Below, one piece after another: positions 12,151 through 21,523 of a stretch of 64,000 nt of DNA. Below the pieces are notes generated by a model. The model was given only the letters and a program-made list of their open reading frames with translations, ran no database searches and was not told the origin of the DNA. Both the position numbers and the translations under genes were made by a program. The stretch covers positions 33,947,706 through 34,011,705 of the forward strand of contig NC_045139.1 of NCBI RefSeq assembly GCF_008831285.2. The letters run 5' to 3'. Position 1 is the stretch's first letter, and each line of letters opens with the position of its first letter. This DNA comes from Nymphaea colorata. Lineage: Eukaryota; Streptophyta; Magnoliopsida; Nymphaeales; Nymphaeaceae.

Positions 12151-13395
12151 GAAGACCTGATAAACACAAATGAATGTAGTTGTCTTACTTGTAACTGTGC
12201 ATTTCTTTGAAAAAAAAAAAATCTGTTTGTCCTTTTTGGTTTTCCTTTTTCCTTTCATCTGAGTAGGTGACTTACCTAGGTTTCCCCTTTGCCTTTTGTC
12301 TCCATTGGTAGAAATAGAATGATGCTACTGATGAGTATTGCATACTGATGATCAGTGATCACAACATTATTCTTGACATAACACGTATCATGAGTTAATA
12401 TAGATCAGTCTTCTTCAATTTTAGTAACTGACATAACTAGAAAGTTATTTTTGTTTCTTCGTGGTCAGATTAAATTTCAGATTAAATTTTATCTGTTGAA
12501 TTACTTTCAGAAAAAAATGTCAAAGAAAGAAGGAAAATTGGTAAATACGGTTTATCTAGTTGGTCTTATGAACCTGAAAGGAGATTCAACGTACTGGGAG
12601 AAGCTTAGCTATCTAGCAATCACATGCAGCTCTCTTTTTTCCATTGATTTCATGTCTACATCTCTAGACAAAAGTTTTAACTTCAACTTAGTTTATGGTT
12701 TTGGGGTGATTTAGCTGCGAGTTATGATTTGTCCAATCTAGTGATGCGACTCAATACCGTTTTATGAATCATTTCATTATCAGTGGCCGAGGGATTGTTA
12801 TAAAAAAATTTGAGCTTTTTGTTGCTTGTCTATGCATGGGTGTTATGAATGATTATGCTCTCAGTGACTAAGGGATGTTTTGAACAAATTGAGCTTTATC
12901 TTGCTTGTCTATGCATGGGAAATTTGAACAAATGATAATGGGAAATCTTGTTCTTCATTTAGTTAAATTTCACATTTACCATACAATATGTCTTATTGGA
13001 TTGCATTTGTCTGAATTGCTCAGGCTACAAGGAATCCATTGCGTTCAAGTGCCAACCGCTCGAGGTCACACGATTTTGTGGACCCCGTCCTAATGATAAT
13101 GTGGAATCTTCTAGAGGCACTTCCAACTCCACAAATGTTTGTCCAATTCAGGCATGTCCAACTCAAAATTTCTATGAATATGTTCTGTCATCACTTGTTC
13201 CATGTTTCTATGCTACTCCCATTAACGTTGTACATCGTTTAAAAAGCCCTAGCATCTCTATGTTTCTGCTTTCATGCTTTTATAATTATCTCATGTCTGG
13301 CCTTGATTTGGATCTTTGTGTCATGCTGGCATCAATACTTTTGTAAAAGAGAAACTTTTCAGTTTTGCTTAAAAACATTTTGAAAGTGTTTTCTC
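12151..13395 (+). repeat. Segmental duplication, copy B (deletion derivative)
   Basis: 12151-13395 aligns with the left part of copy C (from about 32846) but lacks two blocks. One is about 290 bp (C 33253-33545), joined at a GAAA microhomology near 12578. The other is about 700 bp (C about 34398-35096), joined near 13338. Alignment stops abruptly at 13396. Copy B contains the receptor-kinase exon but no desulfurase fragments. Confidence 0.82.
13024..13345 (+). pseudogene. LRR receptor-like kinase ectodomain exon, decayed (copy B)
   Basis: Same exon as at 6720 and 34087, starting after a CAG acceptor: LQG, a frame shift, then CQPLEVTRFCGPRPNDN, CPTQNFYEYVLSSLVPC and VVHRLKSPSISMF. It is closer to copy C than to A: both B and C have RPNDN and HRLKSP where A has HPYDN and HPLKSP. 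The 3' part is cut by the internal deletion of copy B at about 13338. It cannot encode a receptor. Confidence 0.72.
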
Positions 13396-13600
13396 ACTAA
13401 GCATGAGATAATGACGAAGGTATGAGATAACAACGAAGGTATGATAATGATAAAAATATGAGATAATGACAAGATGTGATATGACAAAAGTATGAAATAA
13501 TGACAAATATATGATAATTTATTAATGTATAATGTTTAGTATTAAAGTAAATATACATATTGGTAACAAAATTCAGCTGGTTGTACAATTACTACGTGTG
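13396..13600. repeat. Short imperfect tandem repeats (ATGAGATAATGAC type)
   Basis: Several degenerate copies of a roughly 20-bp unit containing TATGAGATAATGAC or close variants lie at 13400-13510, directly at the right edge of copy B, followed by AT-rich DNA. Confidence 0.55.
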
Positions 13601-14190
13601 TATAACACGCCCTCCCACGGACCGAAAACATATATTTAGAAACGGGGCCTACGAGGCCCGACCGGACAGTTGGGTCGGGCCTGCAGCTCGAGTCCGGCCC
13701 GTTTGCCACCCTCGTCCGCGAGGGCATAATGCGTGCAGAATAAGATCTCTGAAGCTTCTACCTTTCTCTTGTTGCCCGCCGCTGTGACGGTCCTCTTCTG
13801 AAAACCCTCAGTTGCTTCCTTCACTTATGCTGGACACGCTTCACTCTCCTCCATCGTGATGTCTTCAGCTGTCCACCGCGGCTTCCTCCGCTCTCCCCTA
13901 CAGCGACGCCATTGCTCCTTCGTTTTTTTTTTCTTTCCCCCTATCGGTTACACGGCGAAAACCTCCATTTCTCTTTTCTCTCTGCCCCATCGCCTCCATC
14001 TGCCTTTTCTCTCGGGCATCCTGCATAGAGGAAAAAGGGGAGGAGGGGAGTGGATGGCTTTCATCACCGTTCTTCATCCTACAGGCAGCTGTAGCGCGCT
14101 GTTGGATGAATAGGAGGGCTGACTCTTCCTCCCTTTGCATTCTCACGACGTTCTCTCCCGTGTCGATCAGCTATTTCAGGTGTGGATTTC
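13600..14190 (+). promoter_or_regulatory. GC-richer promoter/5'-leader-like block
   Basis: This block is much richer in GC than its surroundings, with GGGCC-type motifs (13645-13710), pyrimidine-rich tracts (13860-14000) and an AG|GTGTGG junction near 14177 that could be an intron start. It has no convincing long open frame. It looks like the transcription start of a plant gene. The gene it once served is not obvious; it could be the start of a host transcript for the downstream snoRNA array or an untranslated exon of the PIG-C gene. Both are inferences. Confidence 0.35.
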
Positions 14191-14679
14191 TATCTTGATA
14201 TTTCCTCTTTGTTTGCCTTTTATTTATTTTTCTGCTGCATTTTCCTGTCTTTGTTTTCATTTTAAAATGATATGCTTTTGGATGTTGAATTTTATGTATG
14301 TATCCTATCTGCTGATATAATGTCTTATTCTTATTCTTCTTTTCCCCATCTTTCTATCTCGATTTATATCTATTTTCTTAGGGTATTTGGTTTGATTTGT
14401 ATGTAGTTTTATGAAGAAAATTTGCTTTGTTGGGATCGCTGTTGCTGTTTTTGCTCCTCAAGGTCTCTGTTTCCTCTTCATTCATGTGATTTTATACTTT
14501 TTGTTATACAGTTGTTGGGTGCGTAATTGTAGTTGAAAGAAATCATGTCTTGAAGAATGCTTTTGAAGATACTGATGTTTGTACCTGCATTTTGCCATGA
14601 TTTTCATGCATCAAAAAAATCATAAAGAACTATTAGAGTATTGATAAATAATTGGTTTAGATTTGAGTTGTCTTTTTAC

Positions 14680-15525
14680 AGGCACCGACTCGGGTGAGTT
14701 TTATCCACGTGTGCGCCGGTGACAACTTTGTCCTTTTTTTTTTAAAGCTCACGCGTTTAGGGTTTAACCCGTTTGCTTGGAGCGCCGCCCACCTCCCTTG
14801 ACCTCCTTAACTGACTTCCGACGACTCCTCAGGCGAGAATCTGATTTTTCCGGCTGCCCTCCCTCCTTCATCCTCTGTTGACTTACCGTGAGCATCGAAT
14901 CGGTGACAGCATAATTGATTTTATGAACTTGTGAATCGGCGACAACAACGTGAGTTTACAAATCTTTGGTTTTTTTGTTTCTTCCTAATGTATTCATGCT
15001 TGACATCTTGTTTATTTCGTTTTTTTCATGTGTTGGCTTATTTTCTACTGATTTGCCTCAATTTGTGCATGCTGTTCTGCTATTTTTCACTTTTTCATTA
15101 TTGTTATTTTACCTTTTTATGTCGTTATGTTGTTATAATGTTATTTGTTAATTTATTTTAGTATTTTTGTTTAATCTGTTCTGTCCAAACCATGCCTTTT
15201 CTGTTGAGGAATACTGTTCTTAGTTATATATTAGTTCTCAGTCATCTCTTACTTATATATTAGTTATCAGCTTTTTTGTTTGTGCTTGTACGAGTTTTAT
15301 CTGGCAACCGTGTAGCTAAGAAAGTCATGTAAGATGTTTTTGAATTATATATTAGTTTCCTACATGTGCAGCTAATCTAGTCATATTACTTATTACTGGA
15401 TAATGTTTTTGAGTATTATCTATAGAGTATTATAGCTGCACCCACGCCGAATTTTTTTTGGGATTTGCCGCACCCCACACCCGCACCTGCAACCACACCG
15501 TTCCCTCAGGTGACATAGATGAGAA
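14680..15525 (+). promoter_or_regulatory. Telo-box-containing block, possibly an element
   Basis: A telo-box core (TAGGGTTT) sits at 14758-14765 in a GC-richer stretch (14690-14960); telo-boxes mark promoters of plant ribosomal-protein and snoRNA genes. The block also starts with CACCGACTCGGGTGAG near 14685 and ends with CGCACCTGCAACC...GTGACATAG near 15520. That ending resembles the end (GTGACATAG) of the element nested at 22317-23440, so it may instead be, or contain, a related transposable element. Confidence 0.35.
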
Positions 15526-16001
15526 GTTGTGGGATCAAGCAGTGACAAAAAATTCTAGAATTTCAATGCTTGTTTCGTCAAACAGCTGAATTTTAATTCT
15601 TGGATGAAAATTCCAGGCTACCAAACACAACAGAAAAATGAAACATGGAATTTTTGTTTTATTCTATTTTCAACTGGTGTTATCATCTCGATCATAACTT
15701 TGGGGCACCAACAAAAGCCCCTTGAAATTTTCCCATTGCAACAGGAGAATTTTGACTCTCTCTCTCTCTCTCTTCTCTATATATATATATCTTGGTGGCA
15801 GCTGGTAGTCTGAGTTGTCAGATGTATTTATCGTTCTGGCAGTCTCTCTCTCTCATAAGGGCTTTGATACGAATGCAGGATTTTGTTGAGTCCTTTGTTT
15901 ACCATGGGCATAATGAATAATGTGTTGCTAAATTCAACGCAAAAGAGAAATCTTCCAAATGTATGTGGTTATGTTTTTTGGGGTGGTTGGATGGTGTTGA
16001 G

Positions 16002-16075
16002 GGTCCAATGATGGCAAGTAATCTTTGAGACCTGATTTTCTGTTGATGAAAATTACAGGAATCTTTCTGAGGACC
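16002..16075 (+). ncRNA. Box C/D snoRNA-like gene, type A copy 1 (18S guide)
   Basis: 74 nt. Terminal stem GGTCC (16002-16006) pairs perfectly with GGACC (16071-16075). C box ATGATGG at 16008, D' box CTGA at 16032, C' box TGATGA at 16044, D box CTGA at 16067. The 13 nt directly before D' (TAATCTTTGAGAC) are perfectly complementary to GTCTCAAAGATTA near the 5' end of plant 18S rRNA. The box+5 rule points to C38 (Arabidopsis numbering, counted from memory). The guide before D (ACAGGAATCTTT) differs from that of type B and has no target that I can name. Confidence 0.7.
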
Positions 16076-16584
16076 AATTAGAATTAGTGGTTCTCTCCAC
16101 CAAGATGTATCACTTGGAAGATTTCTAATTTCTTTCAACTCCCTTCAAGCATATCTTATTGTACATTGGCTTCATTTGTTTTGAATTCTTCTTTTGCTTG
16201 TTGTGTTCTTGATAGCTATTCAGTTTGGGGTGGAGTTGATTGGGCTTTGGGCATTTTTTTTTTTTGTTTTGTTCCCGGTATCTCTTATGAACCCTTTGAT
16301 GGGTCTCTCATGACACATTATGATGGTCTTTGGGTAACTCATCTCCACGTTTGGGTGCAAGGTCCAAGGTCCAAGGTCCAATGGCAGGTATATATTGAGT
16401 TGCTCTGCCTTGTTTGTTAAAGATATAGTGAAAAACGTACTATGACATTCAACAGAAGAAGTATTTTCTGTCATGAGCTACTATTTTCCAGCCAAGCCTT
16501 GTGAAGACACATATACACACACTCTCATTTCTTTTTGTTAATTTTTTGGCCTTATACTTTCTTTTTGTTTCACAATTATTTTAA

Positions 16585-16660
16585 GGTTCGATGATGGCAT
16601 GTAATCTTTGAGGCCTGATTTATCATTGGTGAGAATTATAAGCTGTGTCACTGACAAGTG
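16585..16660 (+). ncRNA. Box C/D snoRNA-like gene, type B copy 1 (degenerate)
   Basis: C box ATGATGG at 16591, D' CTGA at 16615, D CTGA at 16651. The guide before D' has one change from the other copies (TTTGAGGC for TTTGAGAC). The C' box has become TTGGTGA, and the 3' half of the terminal stem is lost (CAAGT instead of GGACC). Probably a decaying copy. Confidence 0.5.
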
Positions 16661-16824
16661 ACTGAATCAAGTAACCTTTGCTTTTTGCTATGTAGTTTTT
16701 GTTTTAGTTGTTTTCTGGAAAAGTCGTTAATAATATCCTTTGTTTATACCTGTATATATGCCTATCACGTCTGTCCATGTGGCCTTTGTTTGTGAATTAT
16801 GCAGCCATTGAGTTCGTCATGGGG

Positions 16825-16903
16825 TTGGATGATGAAATGCACTGGGCGCTGAACAGTTTTTGTTGATAGAAATGTGTTTGCCTAGAAAGCATTGTCTGAC
16901 TTA
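16825..16903 (+). ncRNA. Box C/D snoRNA-like gene, type X copy 1
   Basis: C box ATGATGA at 16829, D' CTGA at 16849, a C'-like TGATAG near 16864, D CTGA at 16896. The guide before D is CCTAGAAAGCATTGT and the one before D' is GCACTGGGCG. No strong terminal stem is seen. I could not match either guide to rRNA or snRNA from memory, so the target is unknown. Confidence 0.45.
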
Positions 16904-17204
16904 CAGAAACTAGCCCAGTCCTCTCTCTCTCTCTCTCCCCCCCCCCTTTCTCTTACTTTCTCTTACTAGCAATTGGTGGTGTCCGCTGGATGGAGCTGTT
17001 GGATGTACCAGAGCCACCCTCTTTTTAAAAGCTCTTTAATGGTTTCTTCCACATTTTCTGATGGTTTTTAATGTCAATGCCCCTTATAAGGGAATAGATA
17101 CAAATGCAGGATTTCATTGGGTCACTCTACATTGTTTATCATGGGCATTGTGAATAATCTTACAAACGTATGTGTGTATGTTTTTGGGTGGTCTGAGGGT
17201 GTTG

Positions 17205-17275
17205 AGTGTCCGATGATGGCTAATAATCTTTGAGACCTGATTTTCTCTAGATGAATAATTCTTTCCTCCAAGATA
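17205..17275 (+). ncRNA. Box C/D snoRNA-like gene, type A copy 2 (broken)
   Basis: C box ATGATGG at 17213 and D' CTGA at 17237, with the intact 18S guide TAATCTTTGAGAC. C' is altered (AGATGA), and no D box or closing stem follows within the expected distance. Probably a non-functional copy. Confidence 0.45.
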
Positions 17276-17610
17276 TATGTTTCAAAGATTTTTAACTTTT
17301 AAGCTATTTTAGTGCCCTTCAGGATCCTGTGTAAATAGGCTTCATTTGTTTTGAGTTCCTTCTTCACTTGTTATGTTTCTTAGCTGGCCTTTGTGGTACA
17401 ACCTAATGATGGTATAATGATAGGTCCAAGGTTCGAGAACTGGTAGAGCTAGAGAGAACTAAGAAGAGTTTAGGGTCAAGTTGATGCATTGAGCTGTGGG
17501 TAACCTTTTGTTTGTTTTTTGGCTGGTGGCCCTCTATCCTTCTCTCTCTTTTTTATAAGCCAATCGATGGGTCTCTTGTGCCACATTATGATGGTTTCGA
17601 GTAACCCATC

Positions 17611-17748
17611 TTGGGTGCAAGGGCTGAGATCCATTGGCAGGTATTTGTTGAGTCACTTGGCAGGTATTTGTTGAGTCACTCTGCCTTGTTTGTCAAAGGT
17701 TTCAACAGAATAATCATAACATTCTCTTTTCCATCAAAGTCTTTGAAA

Positions 17749-17826
<78 letters not shown>

Positions 17827-17830
17827 TTTG
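17611..17830. repeat. Long CT microsatellite in the snoRNA array
   Basis: An uninterrupted (CT)n run of about 71 bp at 17752-17822, preceded by a duplicated 27-bp GGCAGGTATTTGTTGAGTCA block (about 17637 and 17664). The matching run in the flank copy at 19357-19405 is shorter. Open frames through it are artefacts of the repeat. Confidence 0.85.
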
Positions 17831-17880
17831 CTTAATTTTATGTTGGCCTTATACTTTCTTTCGCTTAACAGTTATTTCAA

Positions 17881-17934
17881 GGTTCGATGATGGCCTGTAA
17901 TCTTTGAGACCTGATTATCATTGATGAAAATTAC
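17881..17934 (+). ncRNA. Box C/D snoRNA-like gene, type B copy 2, cut by the PIG-C insertion
   Basis: GGTTC half-stem, C box ATGATGG at 17887, 18S guide TAATCTTTGAGAC, D' CTGA at 17911, C' TGATGA at 17922. The sequence then jumps, after AAAATTAC, into the inverted PIG-C fragment, so the D box and 3' stem are missing. Copy B3 at 19464 supplies the intact version on the other side. Confidence 0.6.
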
Positions 17935-19128
17935 CTTTCACATTAAAACTAAAAGCAATTTATATATATTCGATAGTTATAATAAACGAAGCGTGTTCTT
18001 TGAATTATAAGCAGTTTATAATTTCACCAATGTCAGACTCCAATTGGAATTGAGTACACGATTATCACCTCCGGCTTTTAGCCTTTAGGCAAAATTGCAG
18101 ACACGCTTTGCAGTTAAGAAAATTGCTTGATGCGATTTTTTCAGATTATAGAAAGAGGAAACTGCATGACAATAATCAACCGAGGCTGTTTGAGGTCACC
18201 TTGCCTTAGGTTATTCGGCCCTGGGCCATACTACCAGCGAACTCTCACCTAAAATACCAGCGAGCTCTCACCTAAAAGCTTTTCGCCCACCTGCACCAGA
18301 ATTTCTAAAATACGTTCAAGAAATATAAAAATATGTTCAAGAAATATAAGAAAGCAATTTTTTAGTTAGCATCTATTATTAAATATGGGTGTTTACATAC
18401 GTCTTATATTGTTCTCCTTTAATATCTAATTCTCCACACAACTAAGAGCTGATAATTAAACTCACAATCTAGTAAATCAAGAAAGCCAGACTAAAGTATA
18501 GCAAACCGAGATAAGCTGGCATAATAGGTAAAAAAAACTTATTTCACTAGCGATTACTCGGTTATGTCAAAACAAAGTTTAGCTTCATCCCAAGGACCAT
18601 TTATCTCAAATTTGTATTCCTGTATTATCCTGATAAGCCAGTAAGGACATACAACAGTAATGAACAATAATAGGGCTAGAAATAGAGCAAACAAGGAATG
18701 GTGAAGGGGAAAAAGAATGGCCAAAGTTGCACAGGTCAAGTGGAGAGAAAAACACAAGTGCACTTTGGTGGAGTACTTCTTGATGCAGTACATCACTAGT
18801 GGAGAAAAAAGAAAGATCTGTAAAGAAAAAAGCATGATGGAGAACACATGATGCCTTGAAGGAAGGCCGGAAGCAATAAGAACGGACGCCACAATGGACG
18901 CATTCAGGGAGATATTGCTGGTTAGTGTTGGATTCTTCAAGGCCCCAGGTGGTCTGATGGTTGAGCCAGAATAATCATGCAAAAAGAGATGAATAACAAG
19001 CAGGAAAACTGTTAGTGCCCAAATGGAGTCTGAACTGATGGATCTTGTGAGGATGCAATAAAGTGGGGCTAGTACATACAAGCCACTAATGAAGTAAGCA
19101 ATGTTAAGGAGGTAATGAAGAAGAAGGG
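17935..19128 (-). repeat. Inverted 1.2-kb copy of the PIG-C 3' region, inserted in the array
   Basis: 17935-19128 is the reverse complement of about 24540-25735: the 3' part of the PIG-C reading frame plus about 600 bp of downstream sequence. The two are highly similar. It is flanked on both sides by the same stretch of array sequence (17500-17934 and 19129-19510), which duplicated with the insertion. Junctions show short homologies: AAATTAC at the left and AACCTTTTG at the right. Confidence 0.88.
18554..19128 (-). pseudogene. PIG-C (GPI-GlcNAc transferase subunit) 3' fragment
   Basis: The minus strand encodes about the last 190 residues of PIG-C, from [20 protein letters not shown] through [20 protein letters not shown] to the conserved end [14 protein letters not shown]. 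The frame is open, but the N-terminal third and any promoter are missing, so no working protein is expected. It keeps the family residues LTRSISS and SNISLNAS, where the longer plus-strand copy has LTGSISS and SNIPLNAS. The fragment is thus less changed at these sites than the gene it resembles. Confidence 0.85.
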
Positions 19129-19353
19129 AAACCTTTTGTTTGTTTTTTGGCTGGTGGCCCTCTATCCTTCTCTCTCTTTTTTATAAGCCAATCGATGGGT
19201 CTCTTGTGCCACATTATGATGGTTTCGAGTAACCCATCTTGGGTGCAAGGGCTGAGATCCATTGGCAGGTATTTGTTGAGTCACTCTGCCTTGTTTGTCA
19301 AAGGTTTCAACAGAATAATCATAACATTCTCTTTTCCATCAAAGTCTTTGAAA

Positions 19354-19407
<54 letters not shown>

Positions 19408-19463
19408 CCTTTGCTTAATTTTATGTTGGCCTTATACTTTCTTTCGCTTAACAGTTATTTCAA

Positions 19464-19537
19464 GGTTCGATGATGGCATGTAATCTTTGAGACCTGATTA
19501 TCATTGATGAAAATTATAAGCAGTCTCGCTGAGGACC
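19464..19537 (+). ncRNA. Box C/D snoRNA-like gene, type B copy 3 (18S guide)
   Basis: 74 nt and complete: stem GGTTC (19464) with GGACC (19533-19537), five pairs including one G-U; C box ATGATGG at 19470; guide TAATCTTTGAGAC; D' CTGA at 19494; C' TGATGA at 19505; D CTGA at 19529. The second guide, before D, is ATAAGCAGTCTCG, target unknown. Arabidopsis 18S C38 methylation is, as I recall, assigned to snoR66, so this may be that family. Confidence 0.72.
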
Positions 19538-19717
19538 GAGTAAACCACATAATCTTCACTTCACTTTTATGGAACTGTTTTTATTTTTTTTTAAGTTGTT
19601 AACATCTTTTCCATGCCTTCTCTTTCTATCACTGCATCTACATGCCTGCACGTCTATCAATGTGTCCTCTGTGTGTGTGTTTTTTTTAATTGTGAATGCA
19701 TCTAGTTTGTCGTGGTG

Positions 19718-19786
19718 TTGGCACTGGGCTCTGAGCATTTTTTTGTTGATGGAAATGCATTTGCCTTGAAAGCATTGTCTGACTTA
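19718..19786 (+). ncRNA. Box C/D snoRNA-like gene, type X copy 2, C box deleted
   Basis: D' CTGA at 19731, C' TGATGG at 19747, D CTGA at 19779 and the CCTTGAAAGCATTGT guide are present, but about 11 nt including the whole C box (ATGATGA) are missing compared with the copy at 20177. It should not form a normal C/D particle. Confidence 0.5.
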
Positions 19787-20176
19787 TAGGAGCTAACCCT
19801 GCTTCATCTCCCTGTCTCTATCTAACCTCTGTCTAACCGGTAATTGGCAGTGGCTATTGGAGTGTTGTAGCCATTGGTGTACCTATCCACCGGTTGGTCC
19901 CTTGATCTCTCTCTCTCTCTCTCTCTAAGCTATTCGGTGACCTGTTCCACCATTTTCTGGTGGTTTAGCTTTTCAGGTTACCAATCTTAGTTCCAGATGT
20001 TGGATATTGTGGAGTCACTCTGCTTTGTTTGTCATGGGTATAGTAAATAATTTACTGCATACAATGCAAAAGAAAATTCTTGCTAATGTTTGTTTGTCAT
20101 ACAATGCACGTCTGTCAATGTGTCCTCTGTGTGTGTGTGTTTTTTTTTAATGTGAATGCATCTAGTTTGTCGTGGT

Positions 20177-20258
20177 GTTGGATGATGAAATGCACTGGGC
20201 TCTGAGCATTTTTTTGTTGATGGAAATGCATTTGCCTTGAAAGCATTGTCTGACTTAT
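20177..20258 (+). ncRNA. Box C/D snoRNA-like gene, type X copy 3
   Basis: C box ATGATGA at 20182, D' CTGA at 20202, C' TGATGG at 20218, D CTGA at 20250. It is nearly identical to copy 2 apart from the retained C box. Guides are GCACTGGGCT (before D') and CCTTGAAAGCATTGT (before D). Target unknown. Confidence 0.55.
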
Positions 20259-20588
20259 AGGAGCTAACCCTTTTTCATCTCCCTTTCTCTGTCTAACCAG
20301 TAATTGGCAGTGGCTAGTAGAGTGTTGTAGCCATTGGTGTACCTATCCACCCGTTGGTCCCTCAATCTCTCTCTCTCTCTCTCTAAGCTATTCGGTGACC
20401 TGTTCCACCATTTTCTGGTGGTTTAGCTTTTCAGGTTACCAATCTCAGTTCCAGATGTTGGATATTGTGGAGTCACTCTGCTTTGTTTGTCATGGGTATA
20501 GTGAATAATTTACTGCATACAATGCAAAAGAAAATTCTAGAAAATTCTTGCTAACGTGTGTTTCTTTGGGTGGTTGGAGGGTGTTGAG

Positions 20589-20661
20589 GGTCTGCTGATG
20601 GCAAGTAATCTTTGTGGCCTGATTTTCATTTTATGAACATCCCAAGCATTTTTCTGAGGAC
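20589..20661 (+). ncRNA. Box C/D snoRNA-like gene, type A copy 3 (diverged)
   Basis: C box TGATGG at 20596, D' CTGA at 20619, a weak C' (TTATGA) near 20632, D CTGA at 20654 and a partial GGGTC/GGAC stem. The 18S guide is damaged (TTTGTGGC for TTTGAGAC), so it would pair poorly with its 18S site. Confidence 0.45.
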
Positions 20662-20901
20662 AAATTAGAACTGGCACTTATCTCCTAAAAGATATATGGT
20701 TGGAAGATTTTTAAGCTATTTTATTGTCCGTCAGGTGAATCTTGTGTACATTGGCTTCATTCTTTTCAATTCCTCATTTGCTTATTATGTTGTTGATAGC
20801 TATTGAGTTTGGGGTTGAGTTGATGCACTGGCCTTTGGGCTATTTTTTGTTGGTTTTTTGGCTGGTGGCCTCTGTCGCTCTTTCTCTCGCTCTCTTCTTC
20901 T

Positions 20902-20906
<5 letters not shown>

Positions 20907-20938
<32 letters not shown>
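20907..20938. repeat. CT microsatellite
   Basis: An approximately 30-bp (CT)n run within the array linker, the same position in the unit as the runs near 17752 and 19357. Confidence 0.9.
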
Positions 20939-20941
<3 letters not shown>

Positions 20942-21200
20942 TAAGCCCTTTAATGGGTCTCTTGTGCCACATTTTGATGGTTTTAGAGTAACCCATCCCA
21001 TGCTTTGGGTGAAAGGGCTGATATCCAATGGCAGGTATTTGTTGAGTCACTCTGCCTTCTTTGCCAAAGGTATAGTGAATAACGTACTGCGACATTCAAC
21101 TGAAAATATTTTTCTATCATGAACTACCTCTCTTATCTTTTTTTAATTTTATTTGTGTTTTATACTTTTATTCCTTCTTTTCGTTTCACAATTATTTTAA

Positions 21201-21275
21201 GGTTCGATGATGGCATGTAATCTTTGAGACCTGATTTATCATTGATGAAAATTATAAGCAGTCTCACTGAGGACC
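21201..21275 (+). ncRNA. Box C/D snoRNA-like gene, type B copy 4 (18S guide)
   Basis: 75 nt and complete: GGTTC/GGACC stem (21201 and 21271), C box ATGATGG at 21207, guide TAATCTTTGAGAC, D' CTGA at 21231, C' TGATGA at 21243, D CTGA at 21267. With copies A1 and B3 it is one of three that look intact. Confidence 0.72.
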
Positions 21276-21442
21276 TACTAGATCAAGTAATCTTCGCTTT
21301 TAGATATTTGGTTTTTGTCTTTTTTTTTTTTCTAAAGATCCTTTACACCCTTTGTCAGTTTCTTCTCTATATCGCTCTACCTTTATGCTTGTTATGTTGT
21401 TTGTGAATCTTGAGACCATTGAGCTTGTCATGGACTCATGGG

Positions 21443-21523
21443 GTTGGATGATGAAATGCACTGGGCTCTGAGCAGTTTTTGTTGATGGAAATGCATTTGC
21501 CTAGAAAGCATTGTCTGACTTAT
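21443..21523 (+). ncRNA. Box C/D snoRNA-like gene, type X copy 4
   Basis: C box ATGATGA at 21448, D' CTGA at 21468, C' TGATGG at 21483, D CTGA at 21515, with all four boxes in good form. Guide before D: CCTAGAAAGCATTGT. Terminal pairing is weak. Target unknown. Confidence 0.55.

Noticed and set aside
12020-12180. Protein-like stretch ATLKWGLKDENPCKEDHVSE between copies A and B
   Set aside because: Open for about 45 codons, but I recognise no family, there are no clear splice sites, and it is not repeated in copy C's counterpart. Left unannotated.
13397-13590. ATGAGATAATGAC-type repeats considered as a CRISPR-like array
   Set aside because: The repeats are degenerate with no constant spacers, and the context is a plant nuclear genome.
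17583-17640. A fourth possible C/D module (ATGATGG ... GGGCTGA) in the array, also near 19210 and 20968
   Set aside because: C and D boxes are only about 45 nt apart, with no inner boxes. The D box is lost in the copy near 16316, and no guide match was found.
17611-17835. Open frame encoding a long Ser/Leu repeat
   Set aside because: It is a translation of the CT microsatellite.
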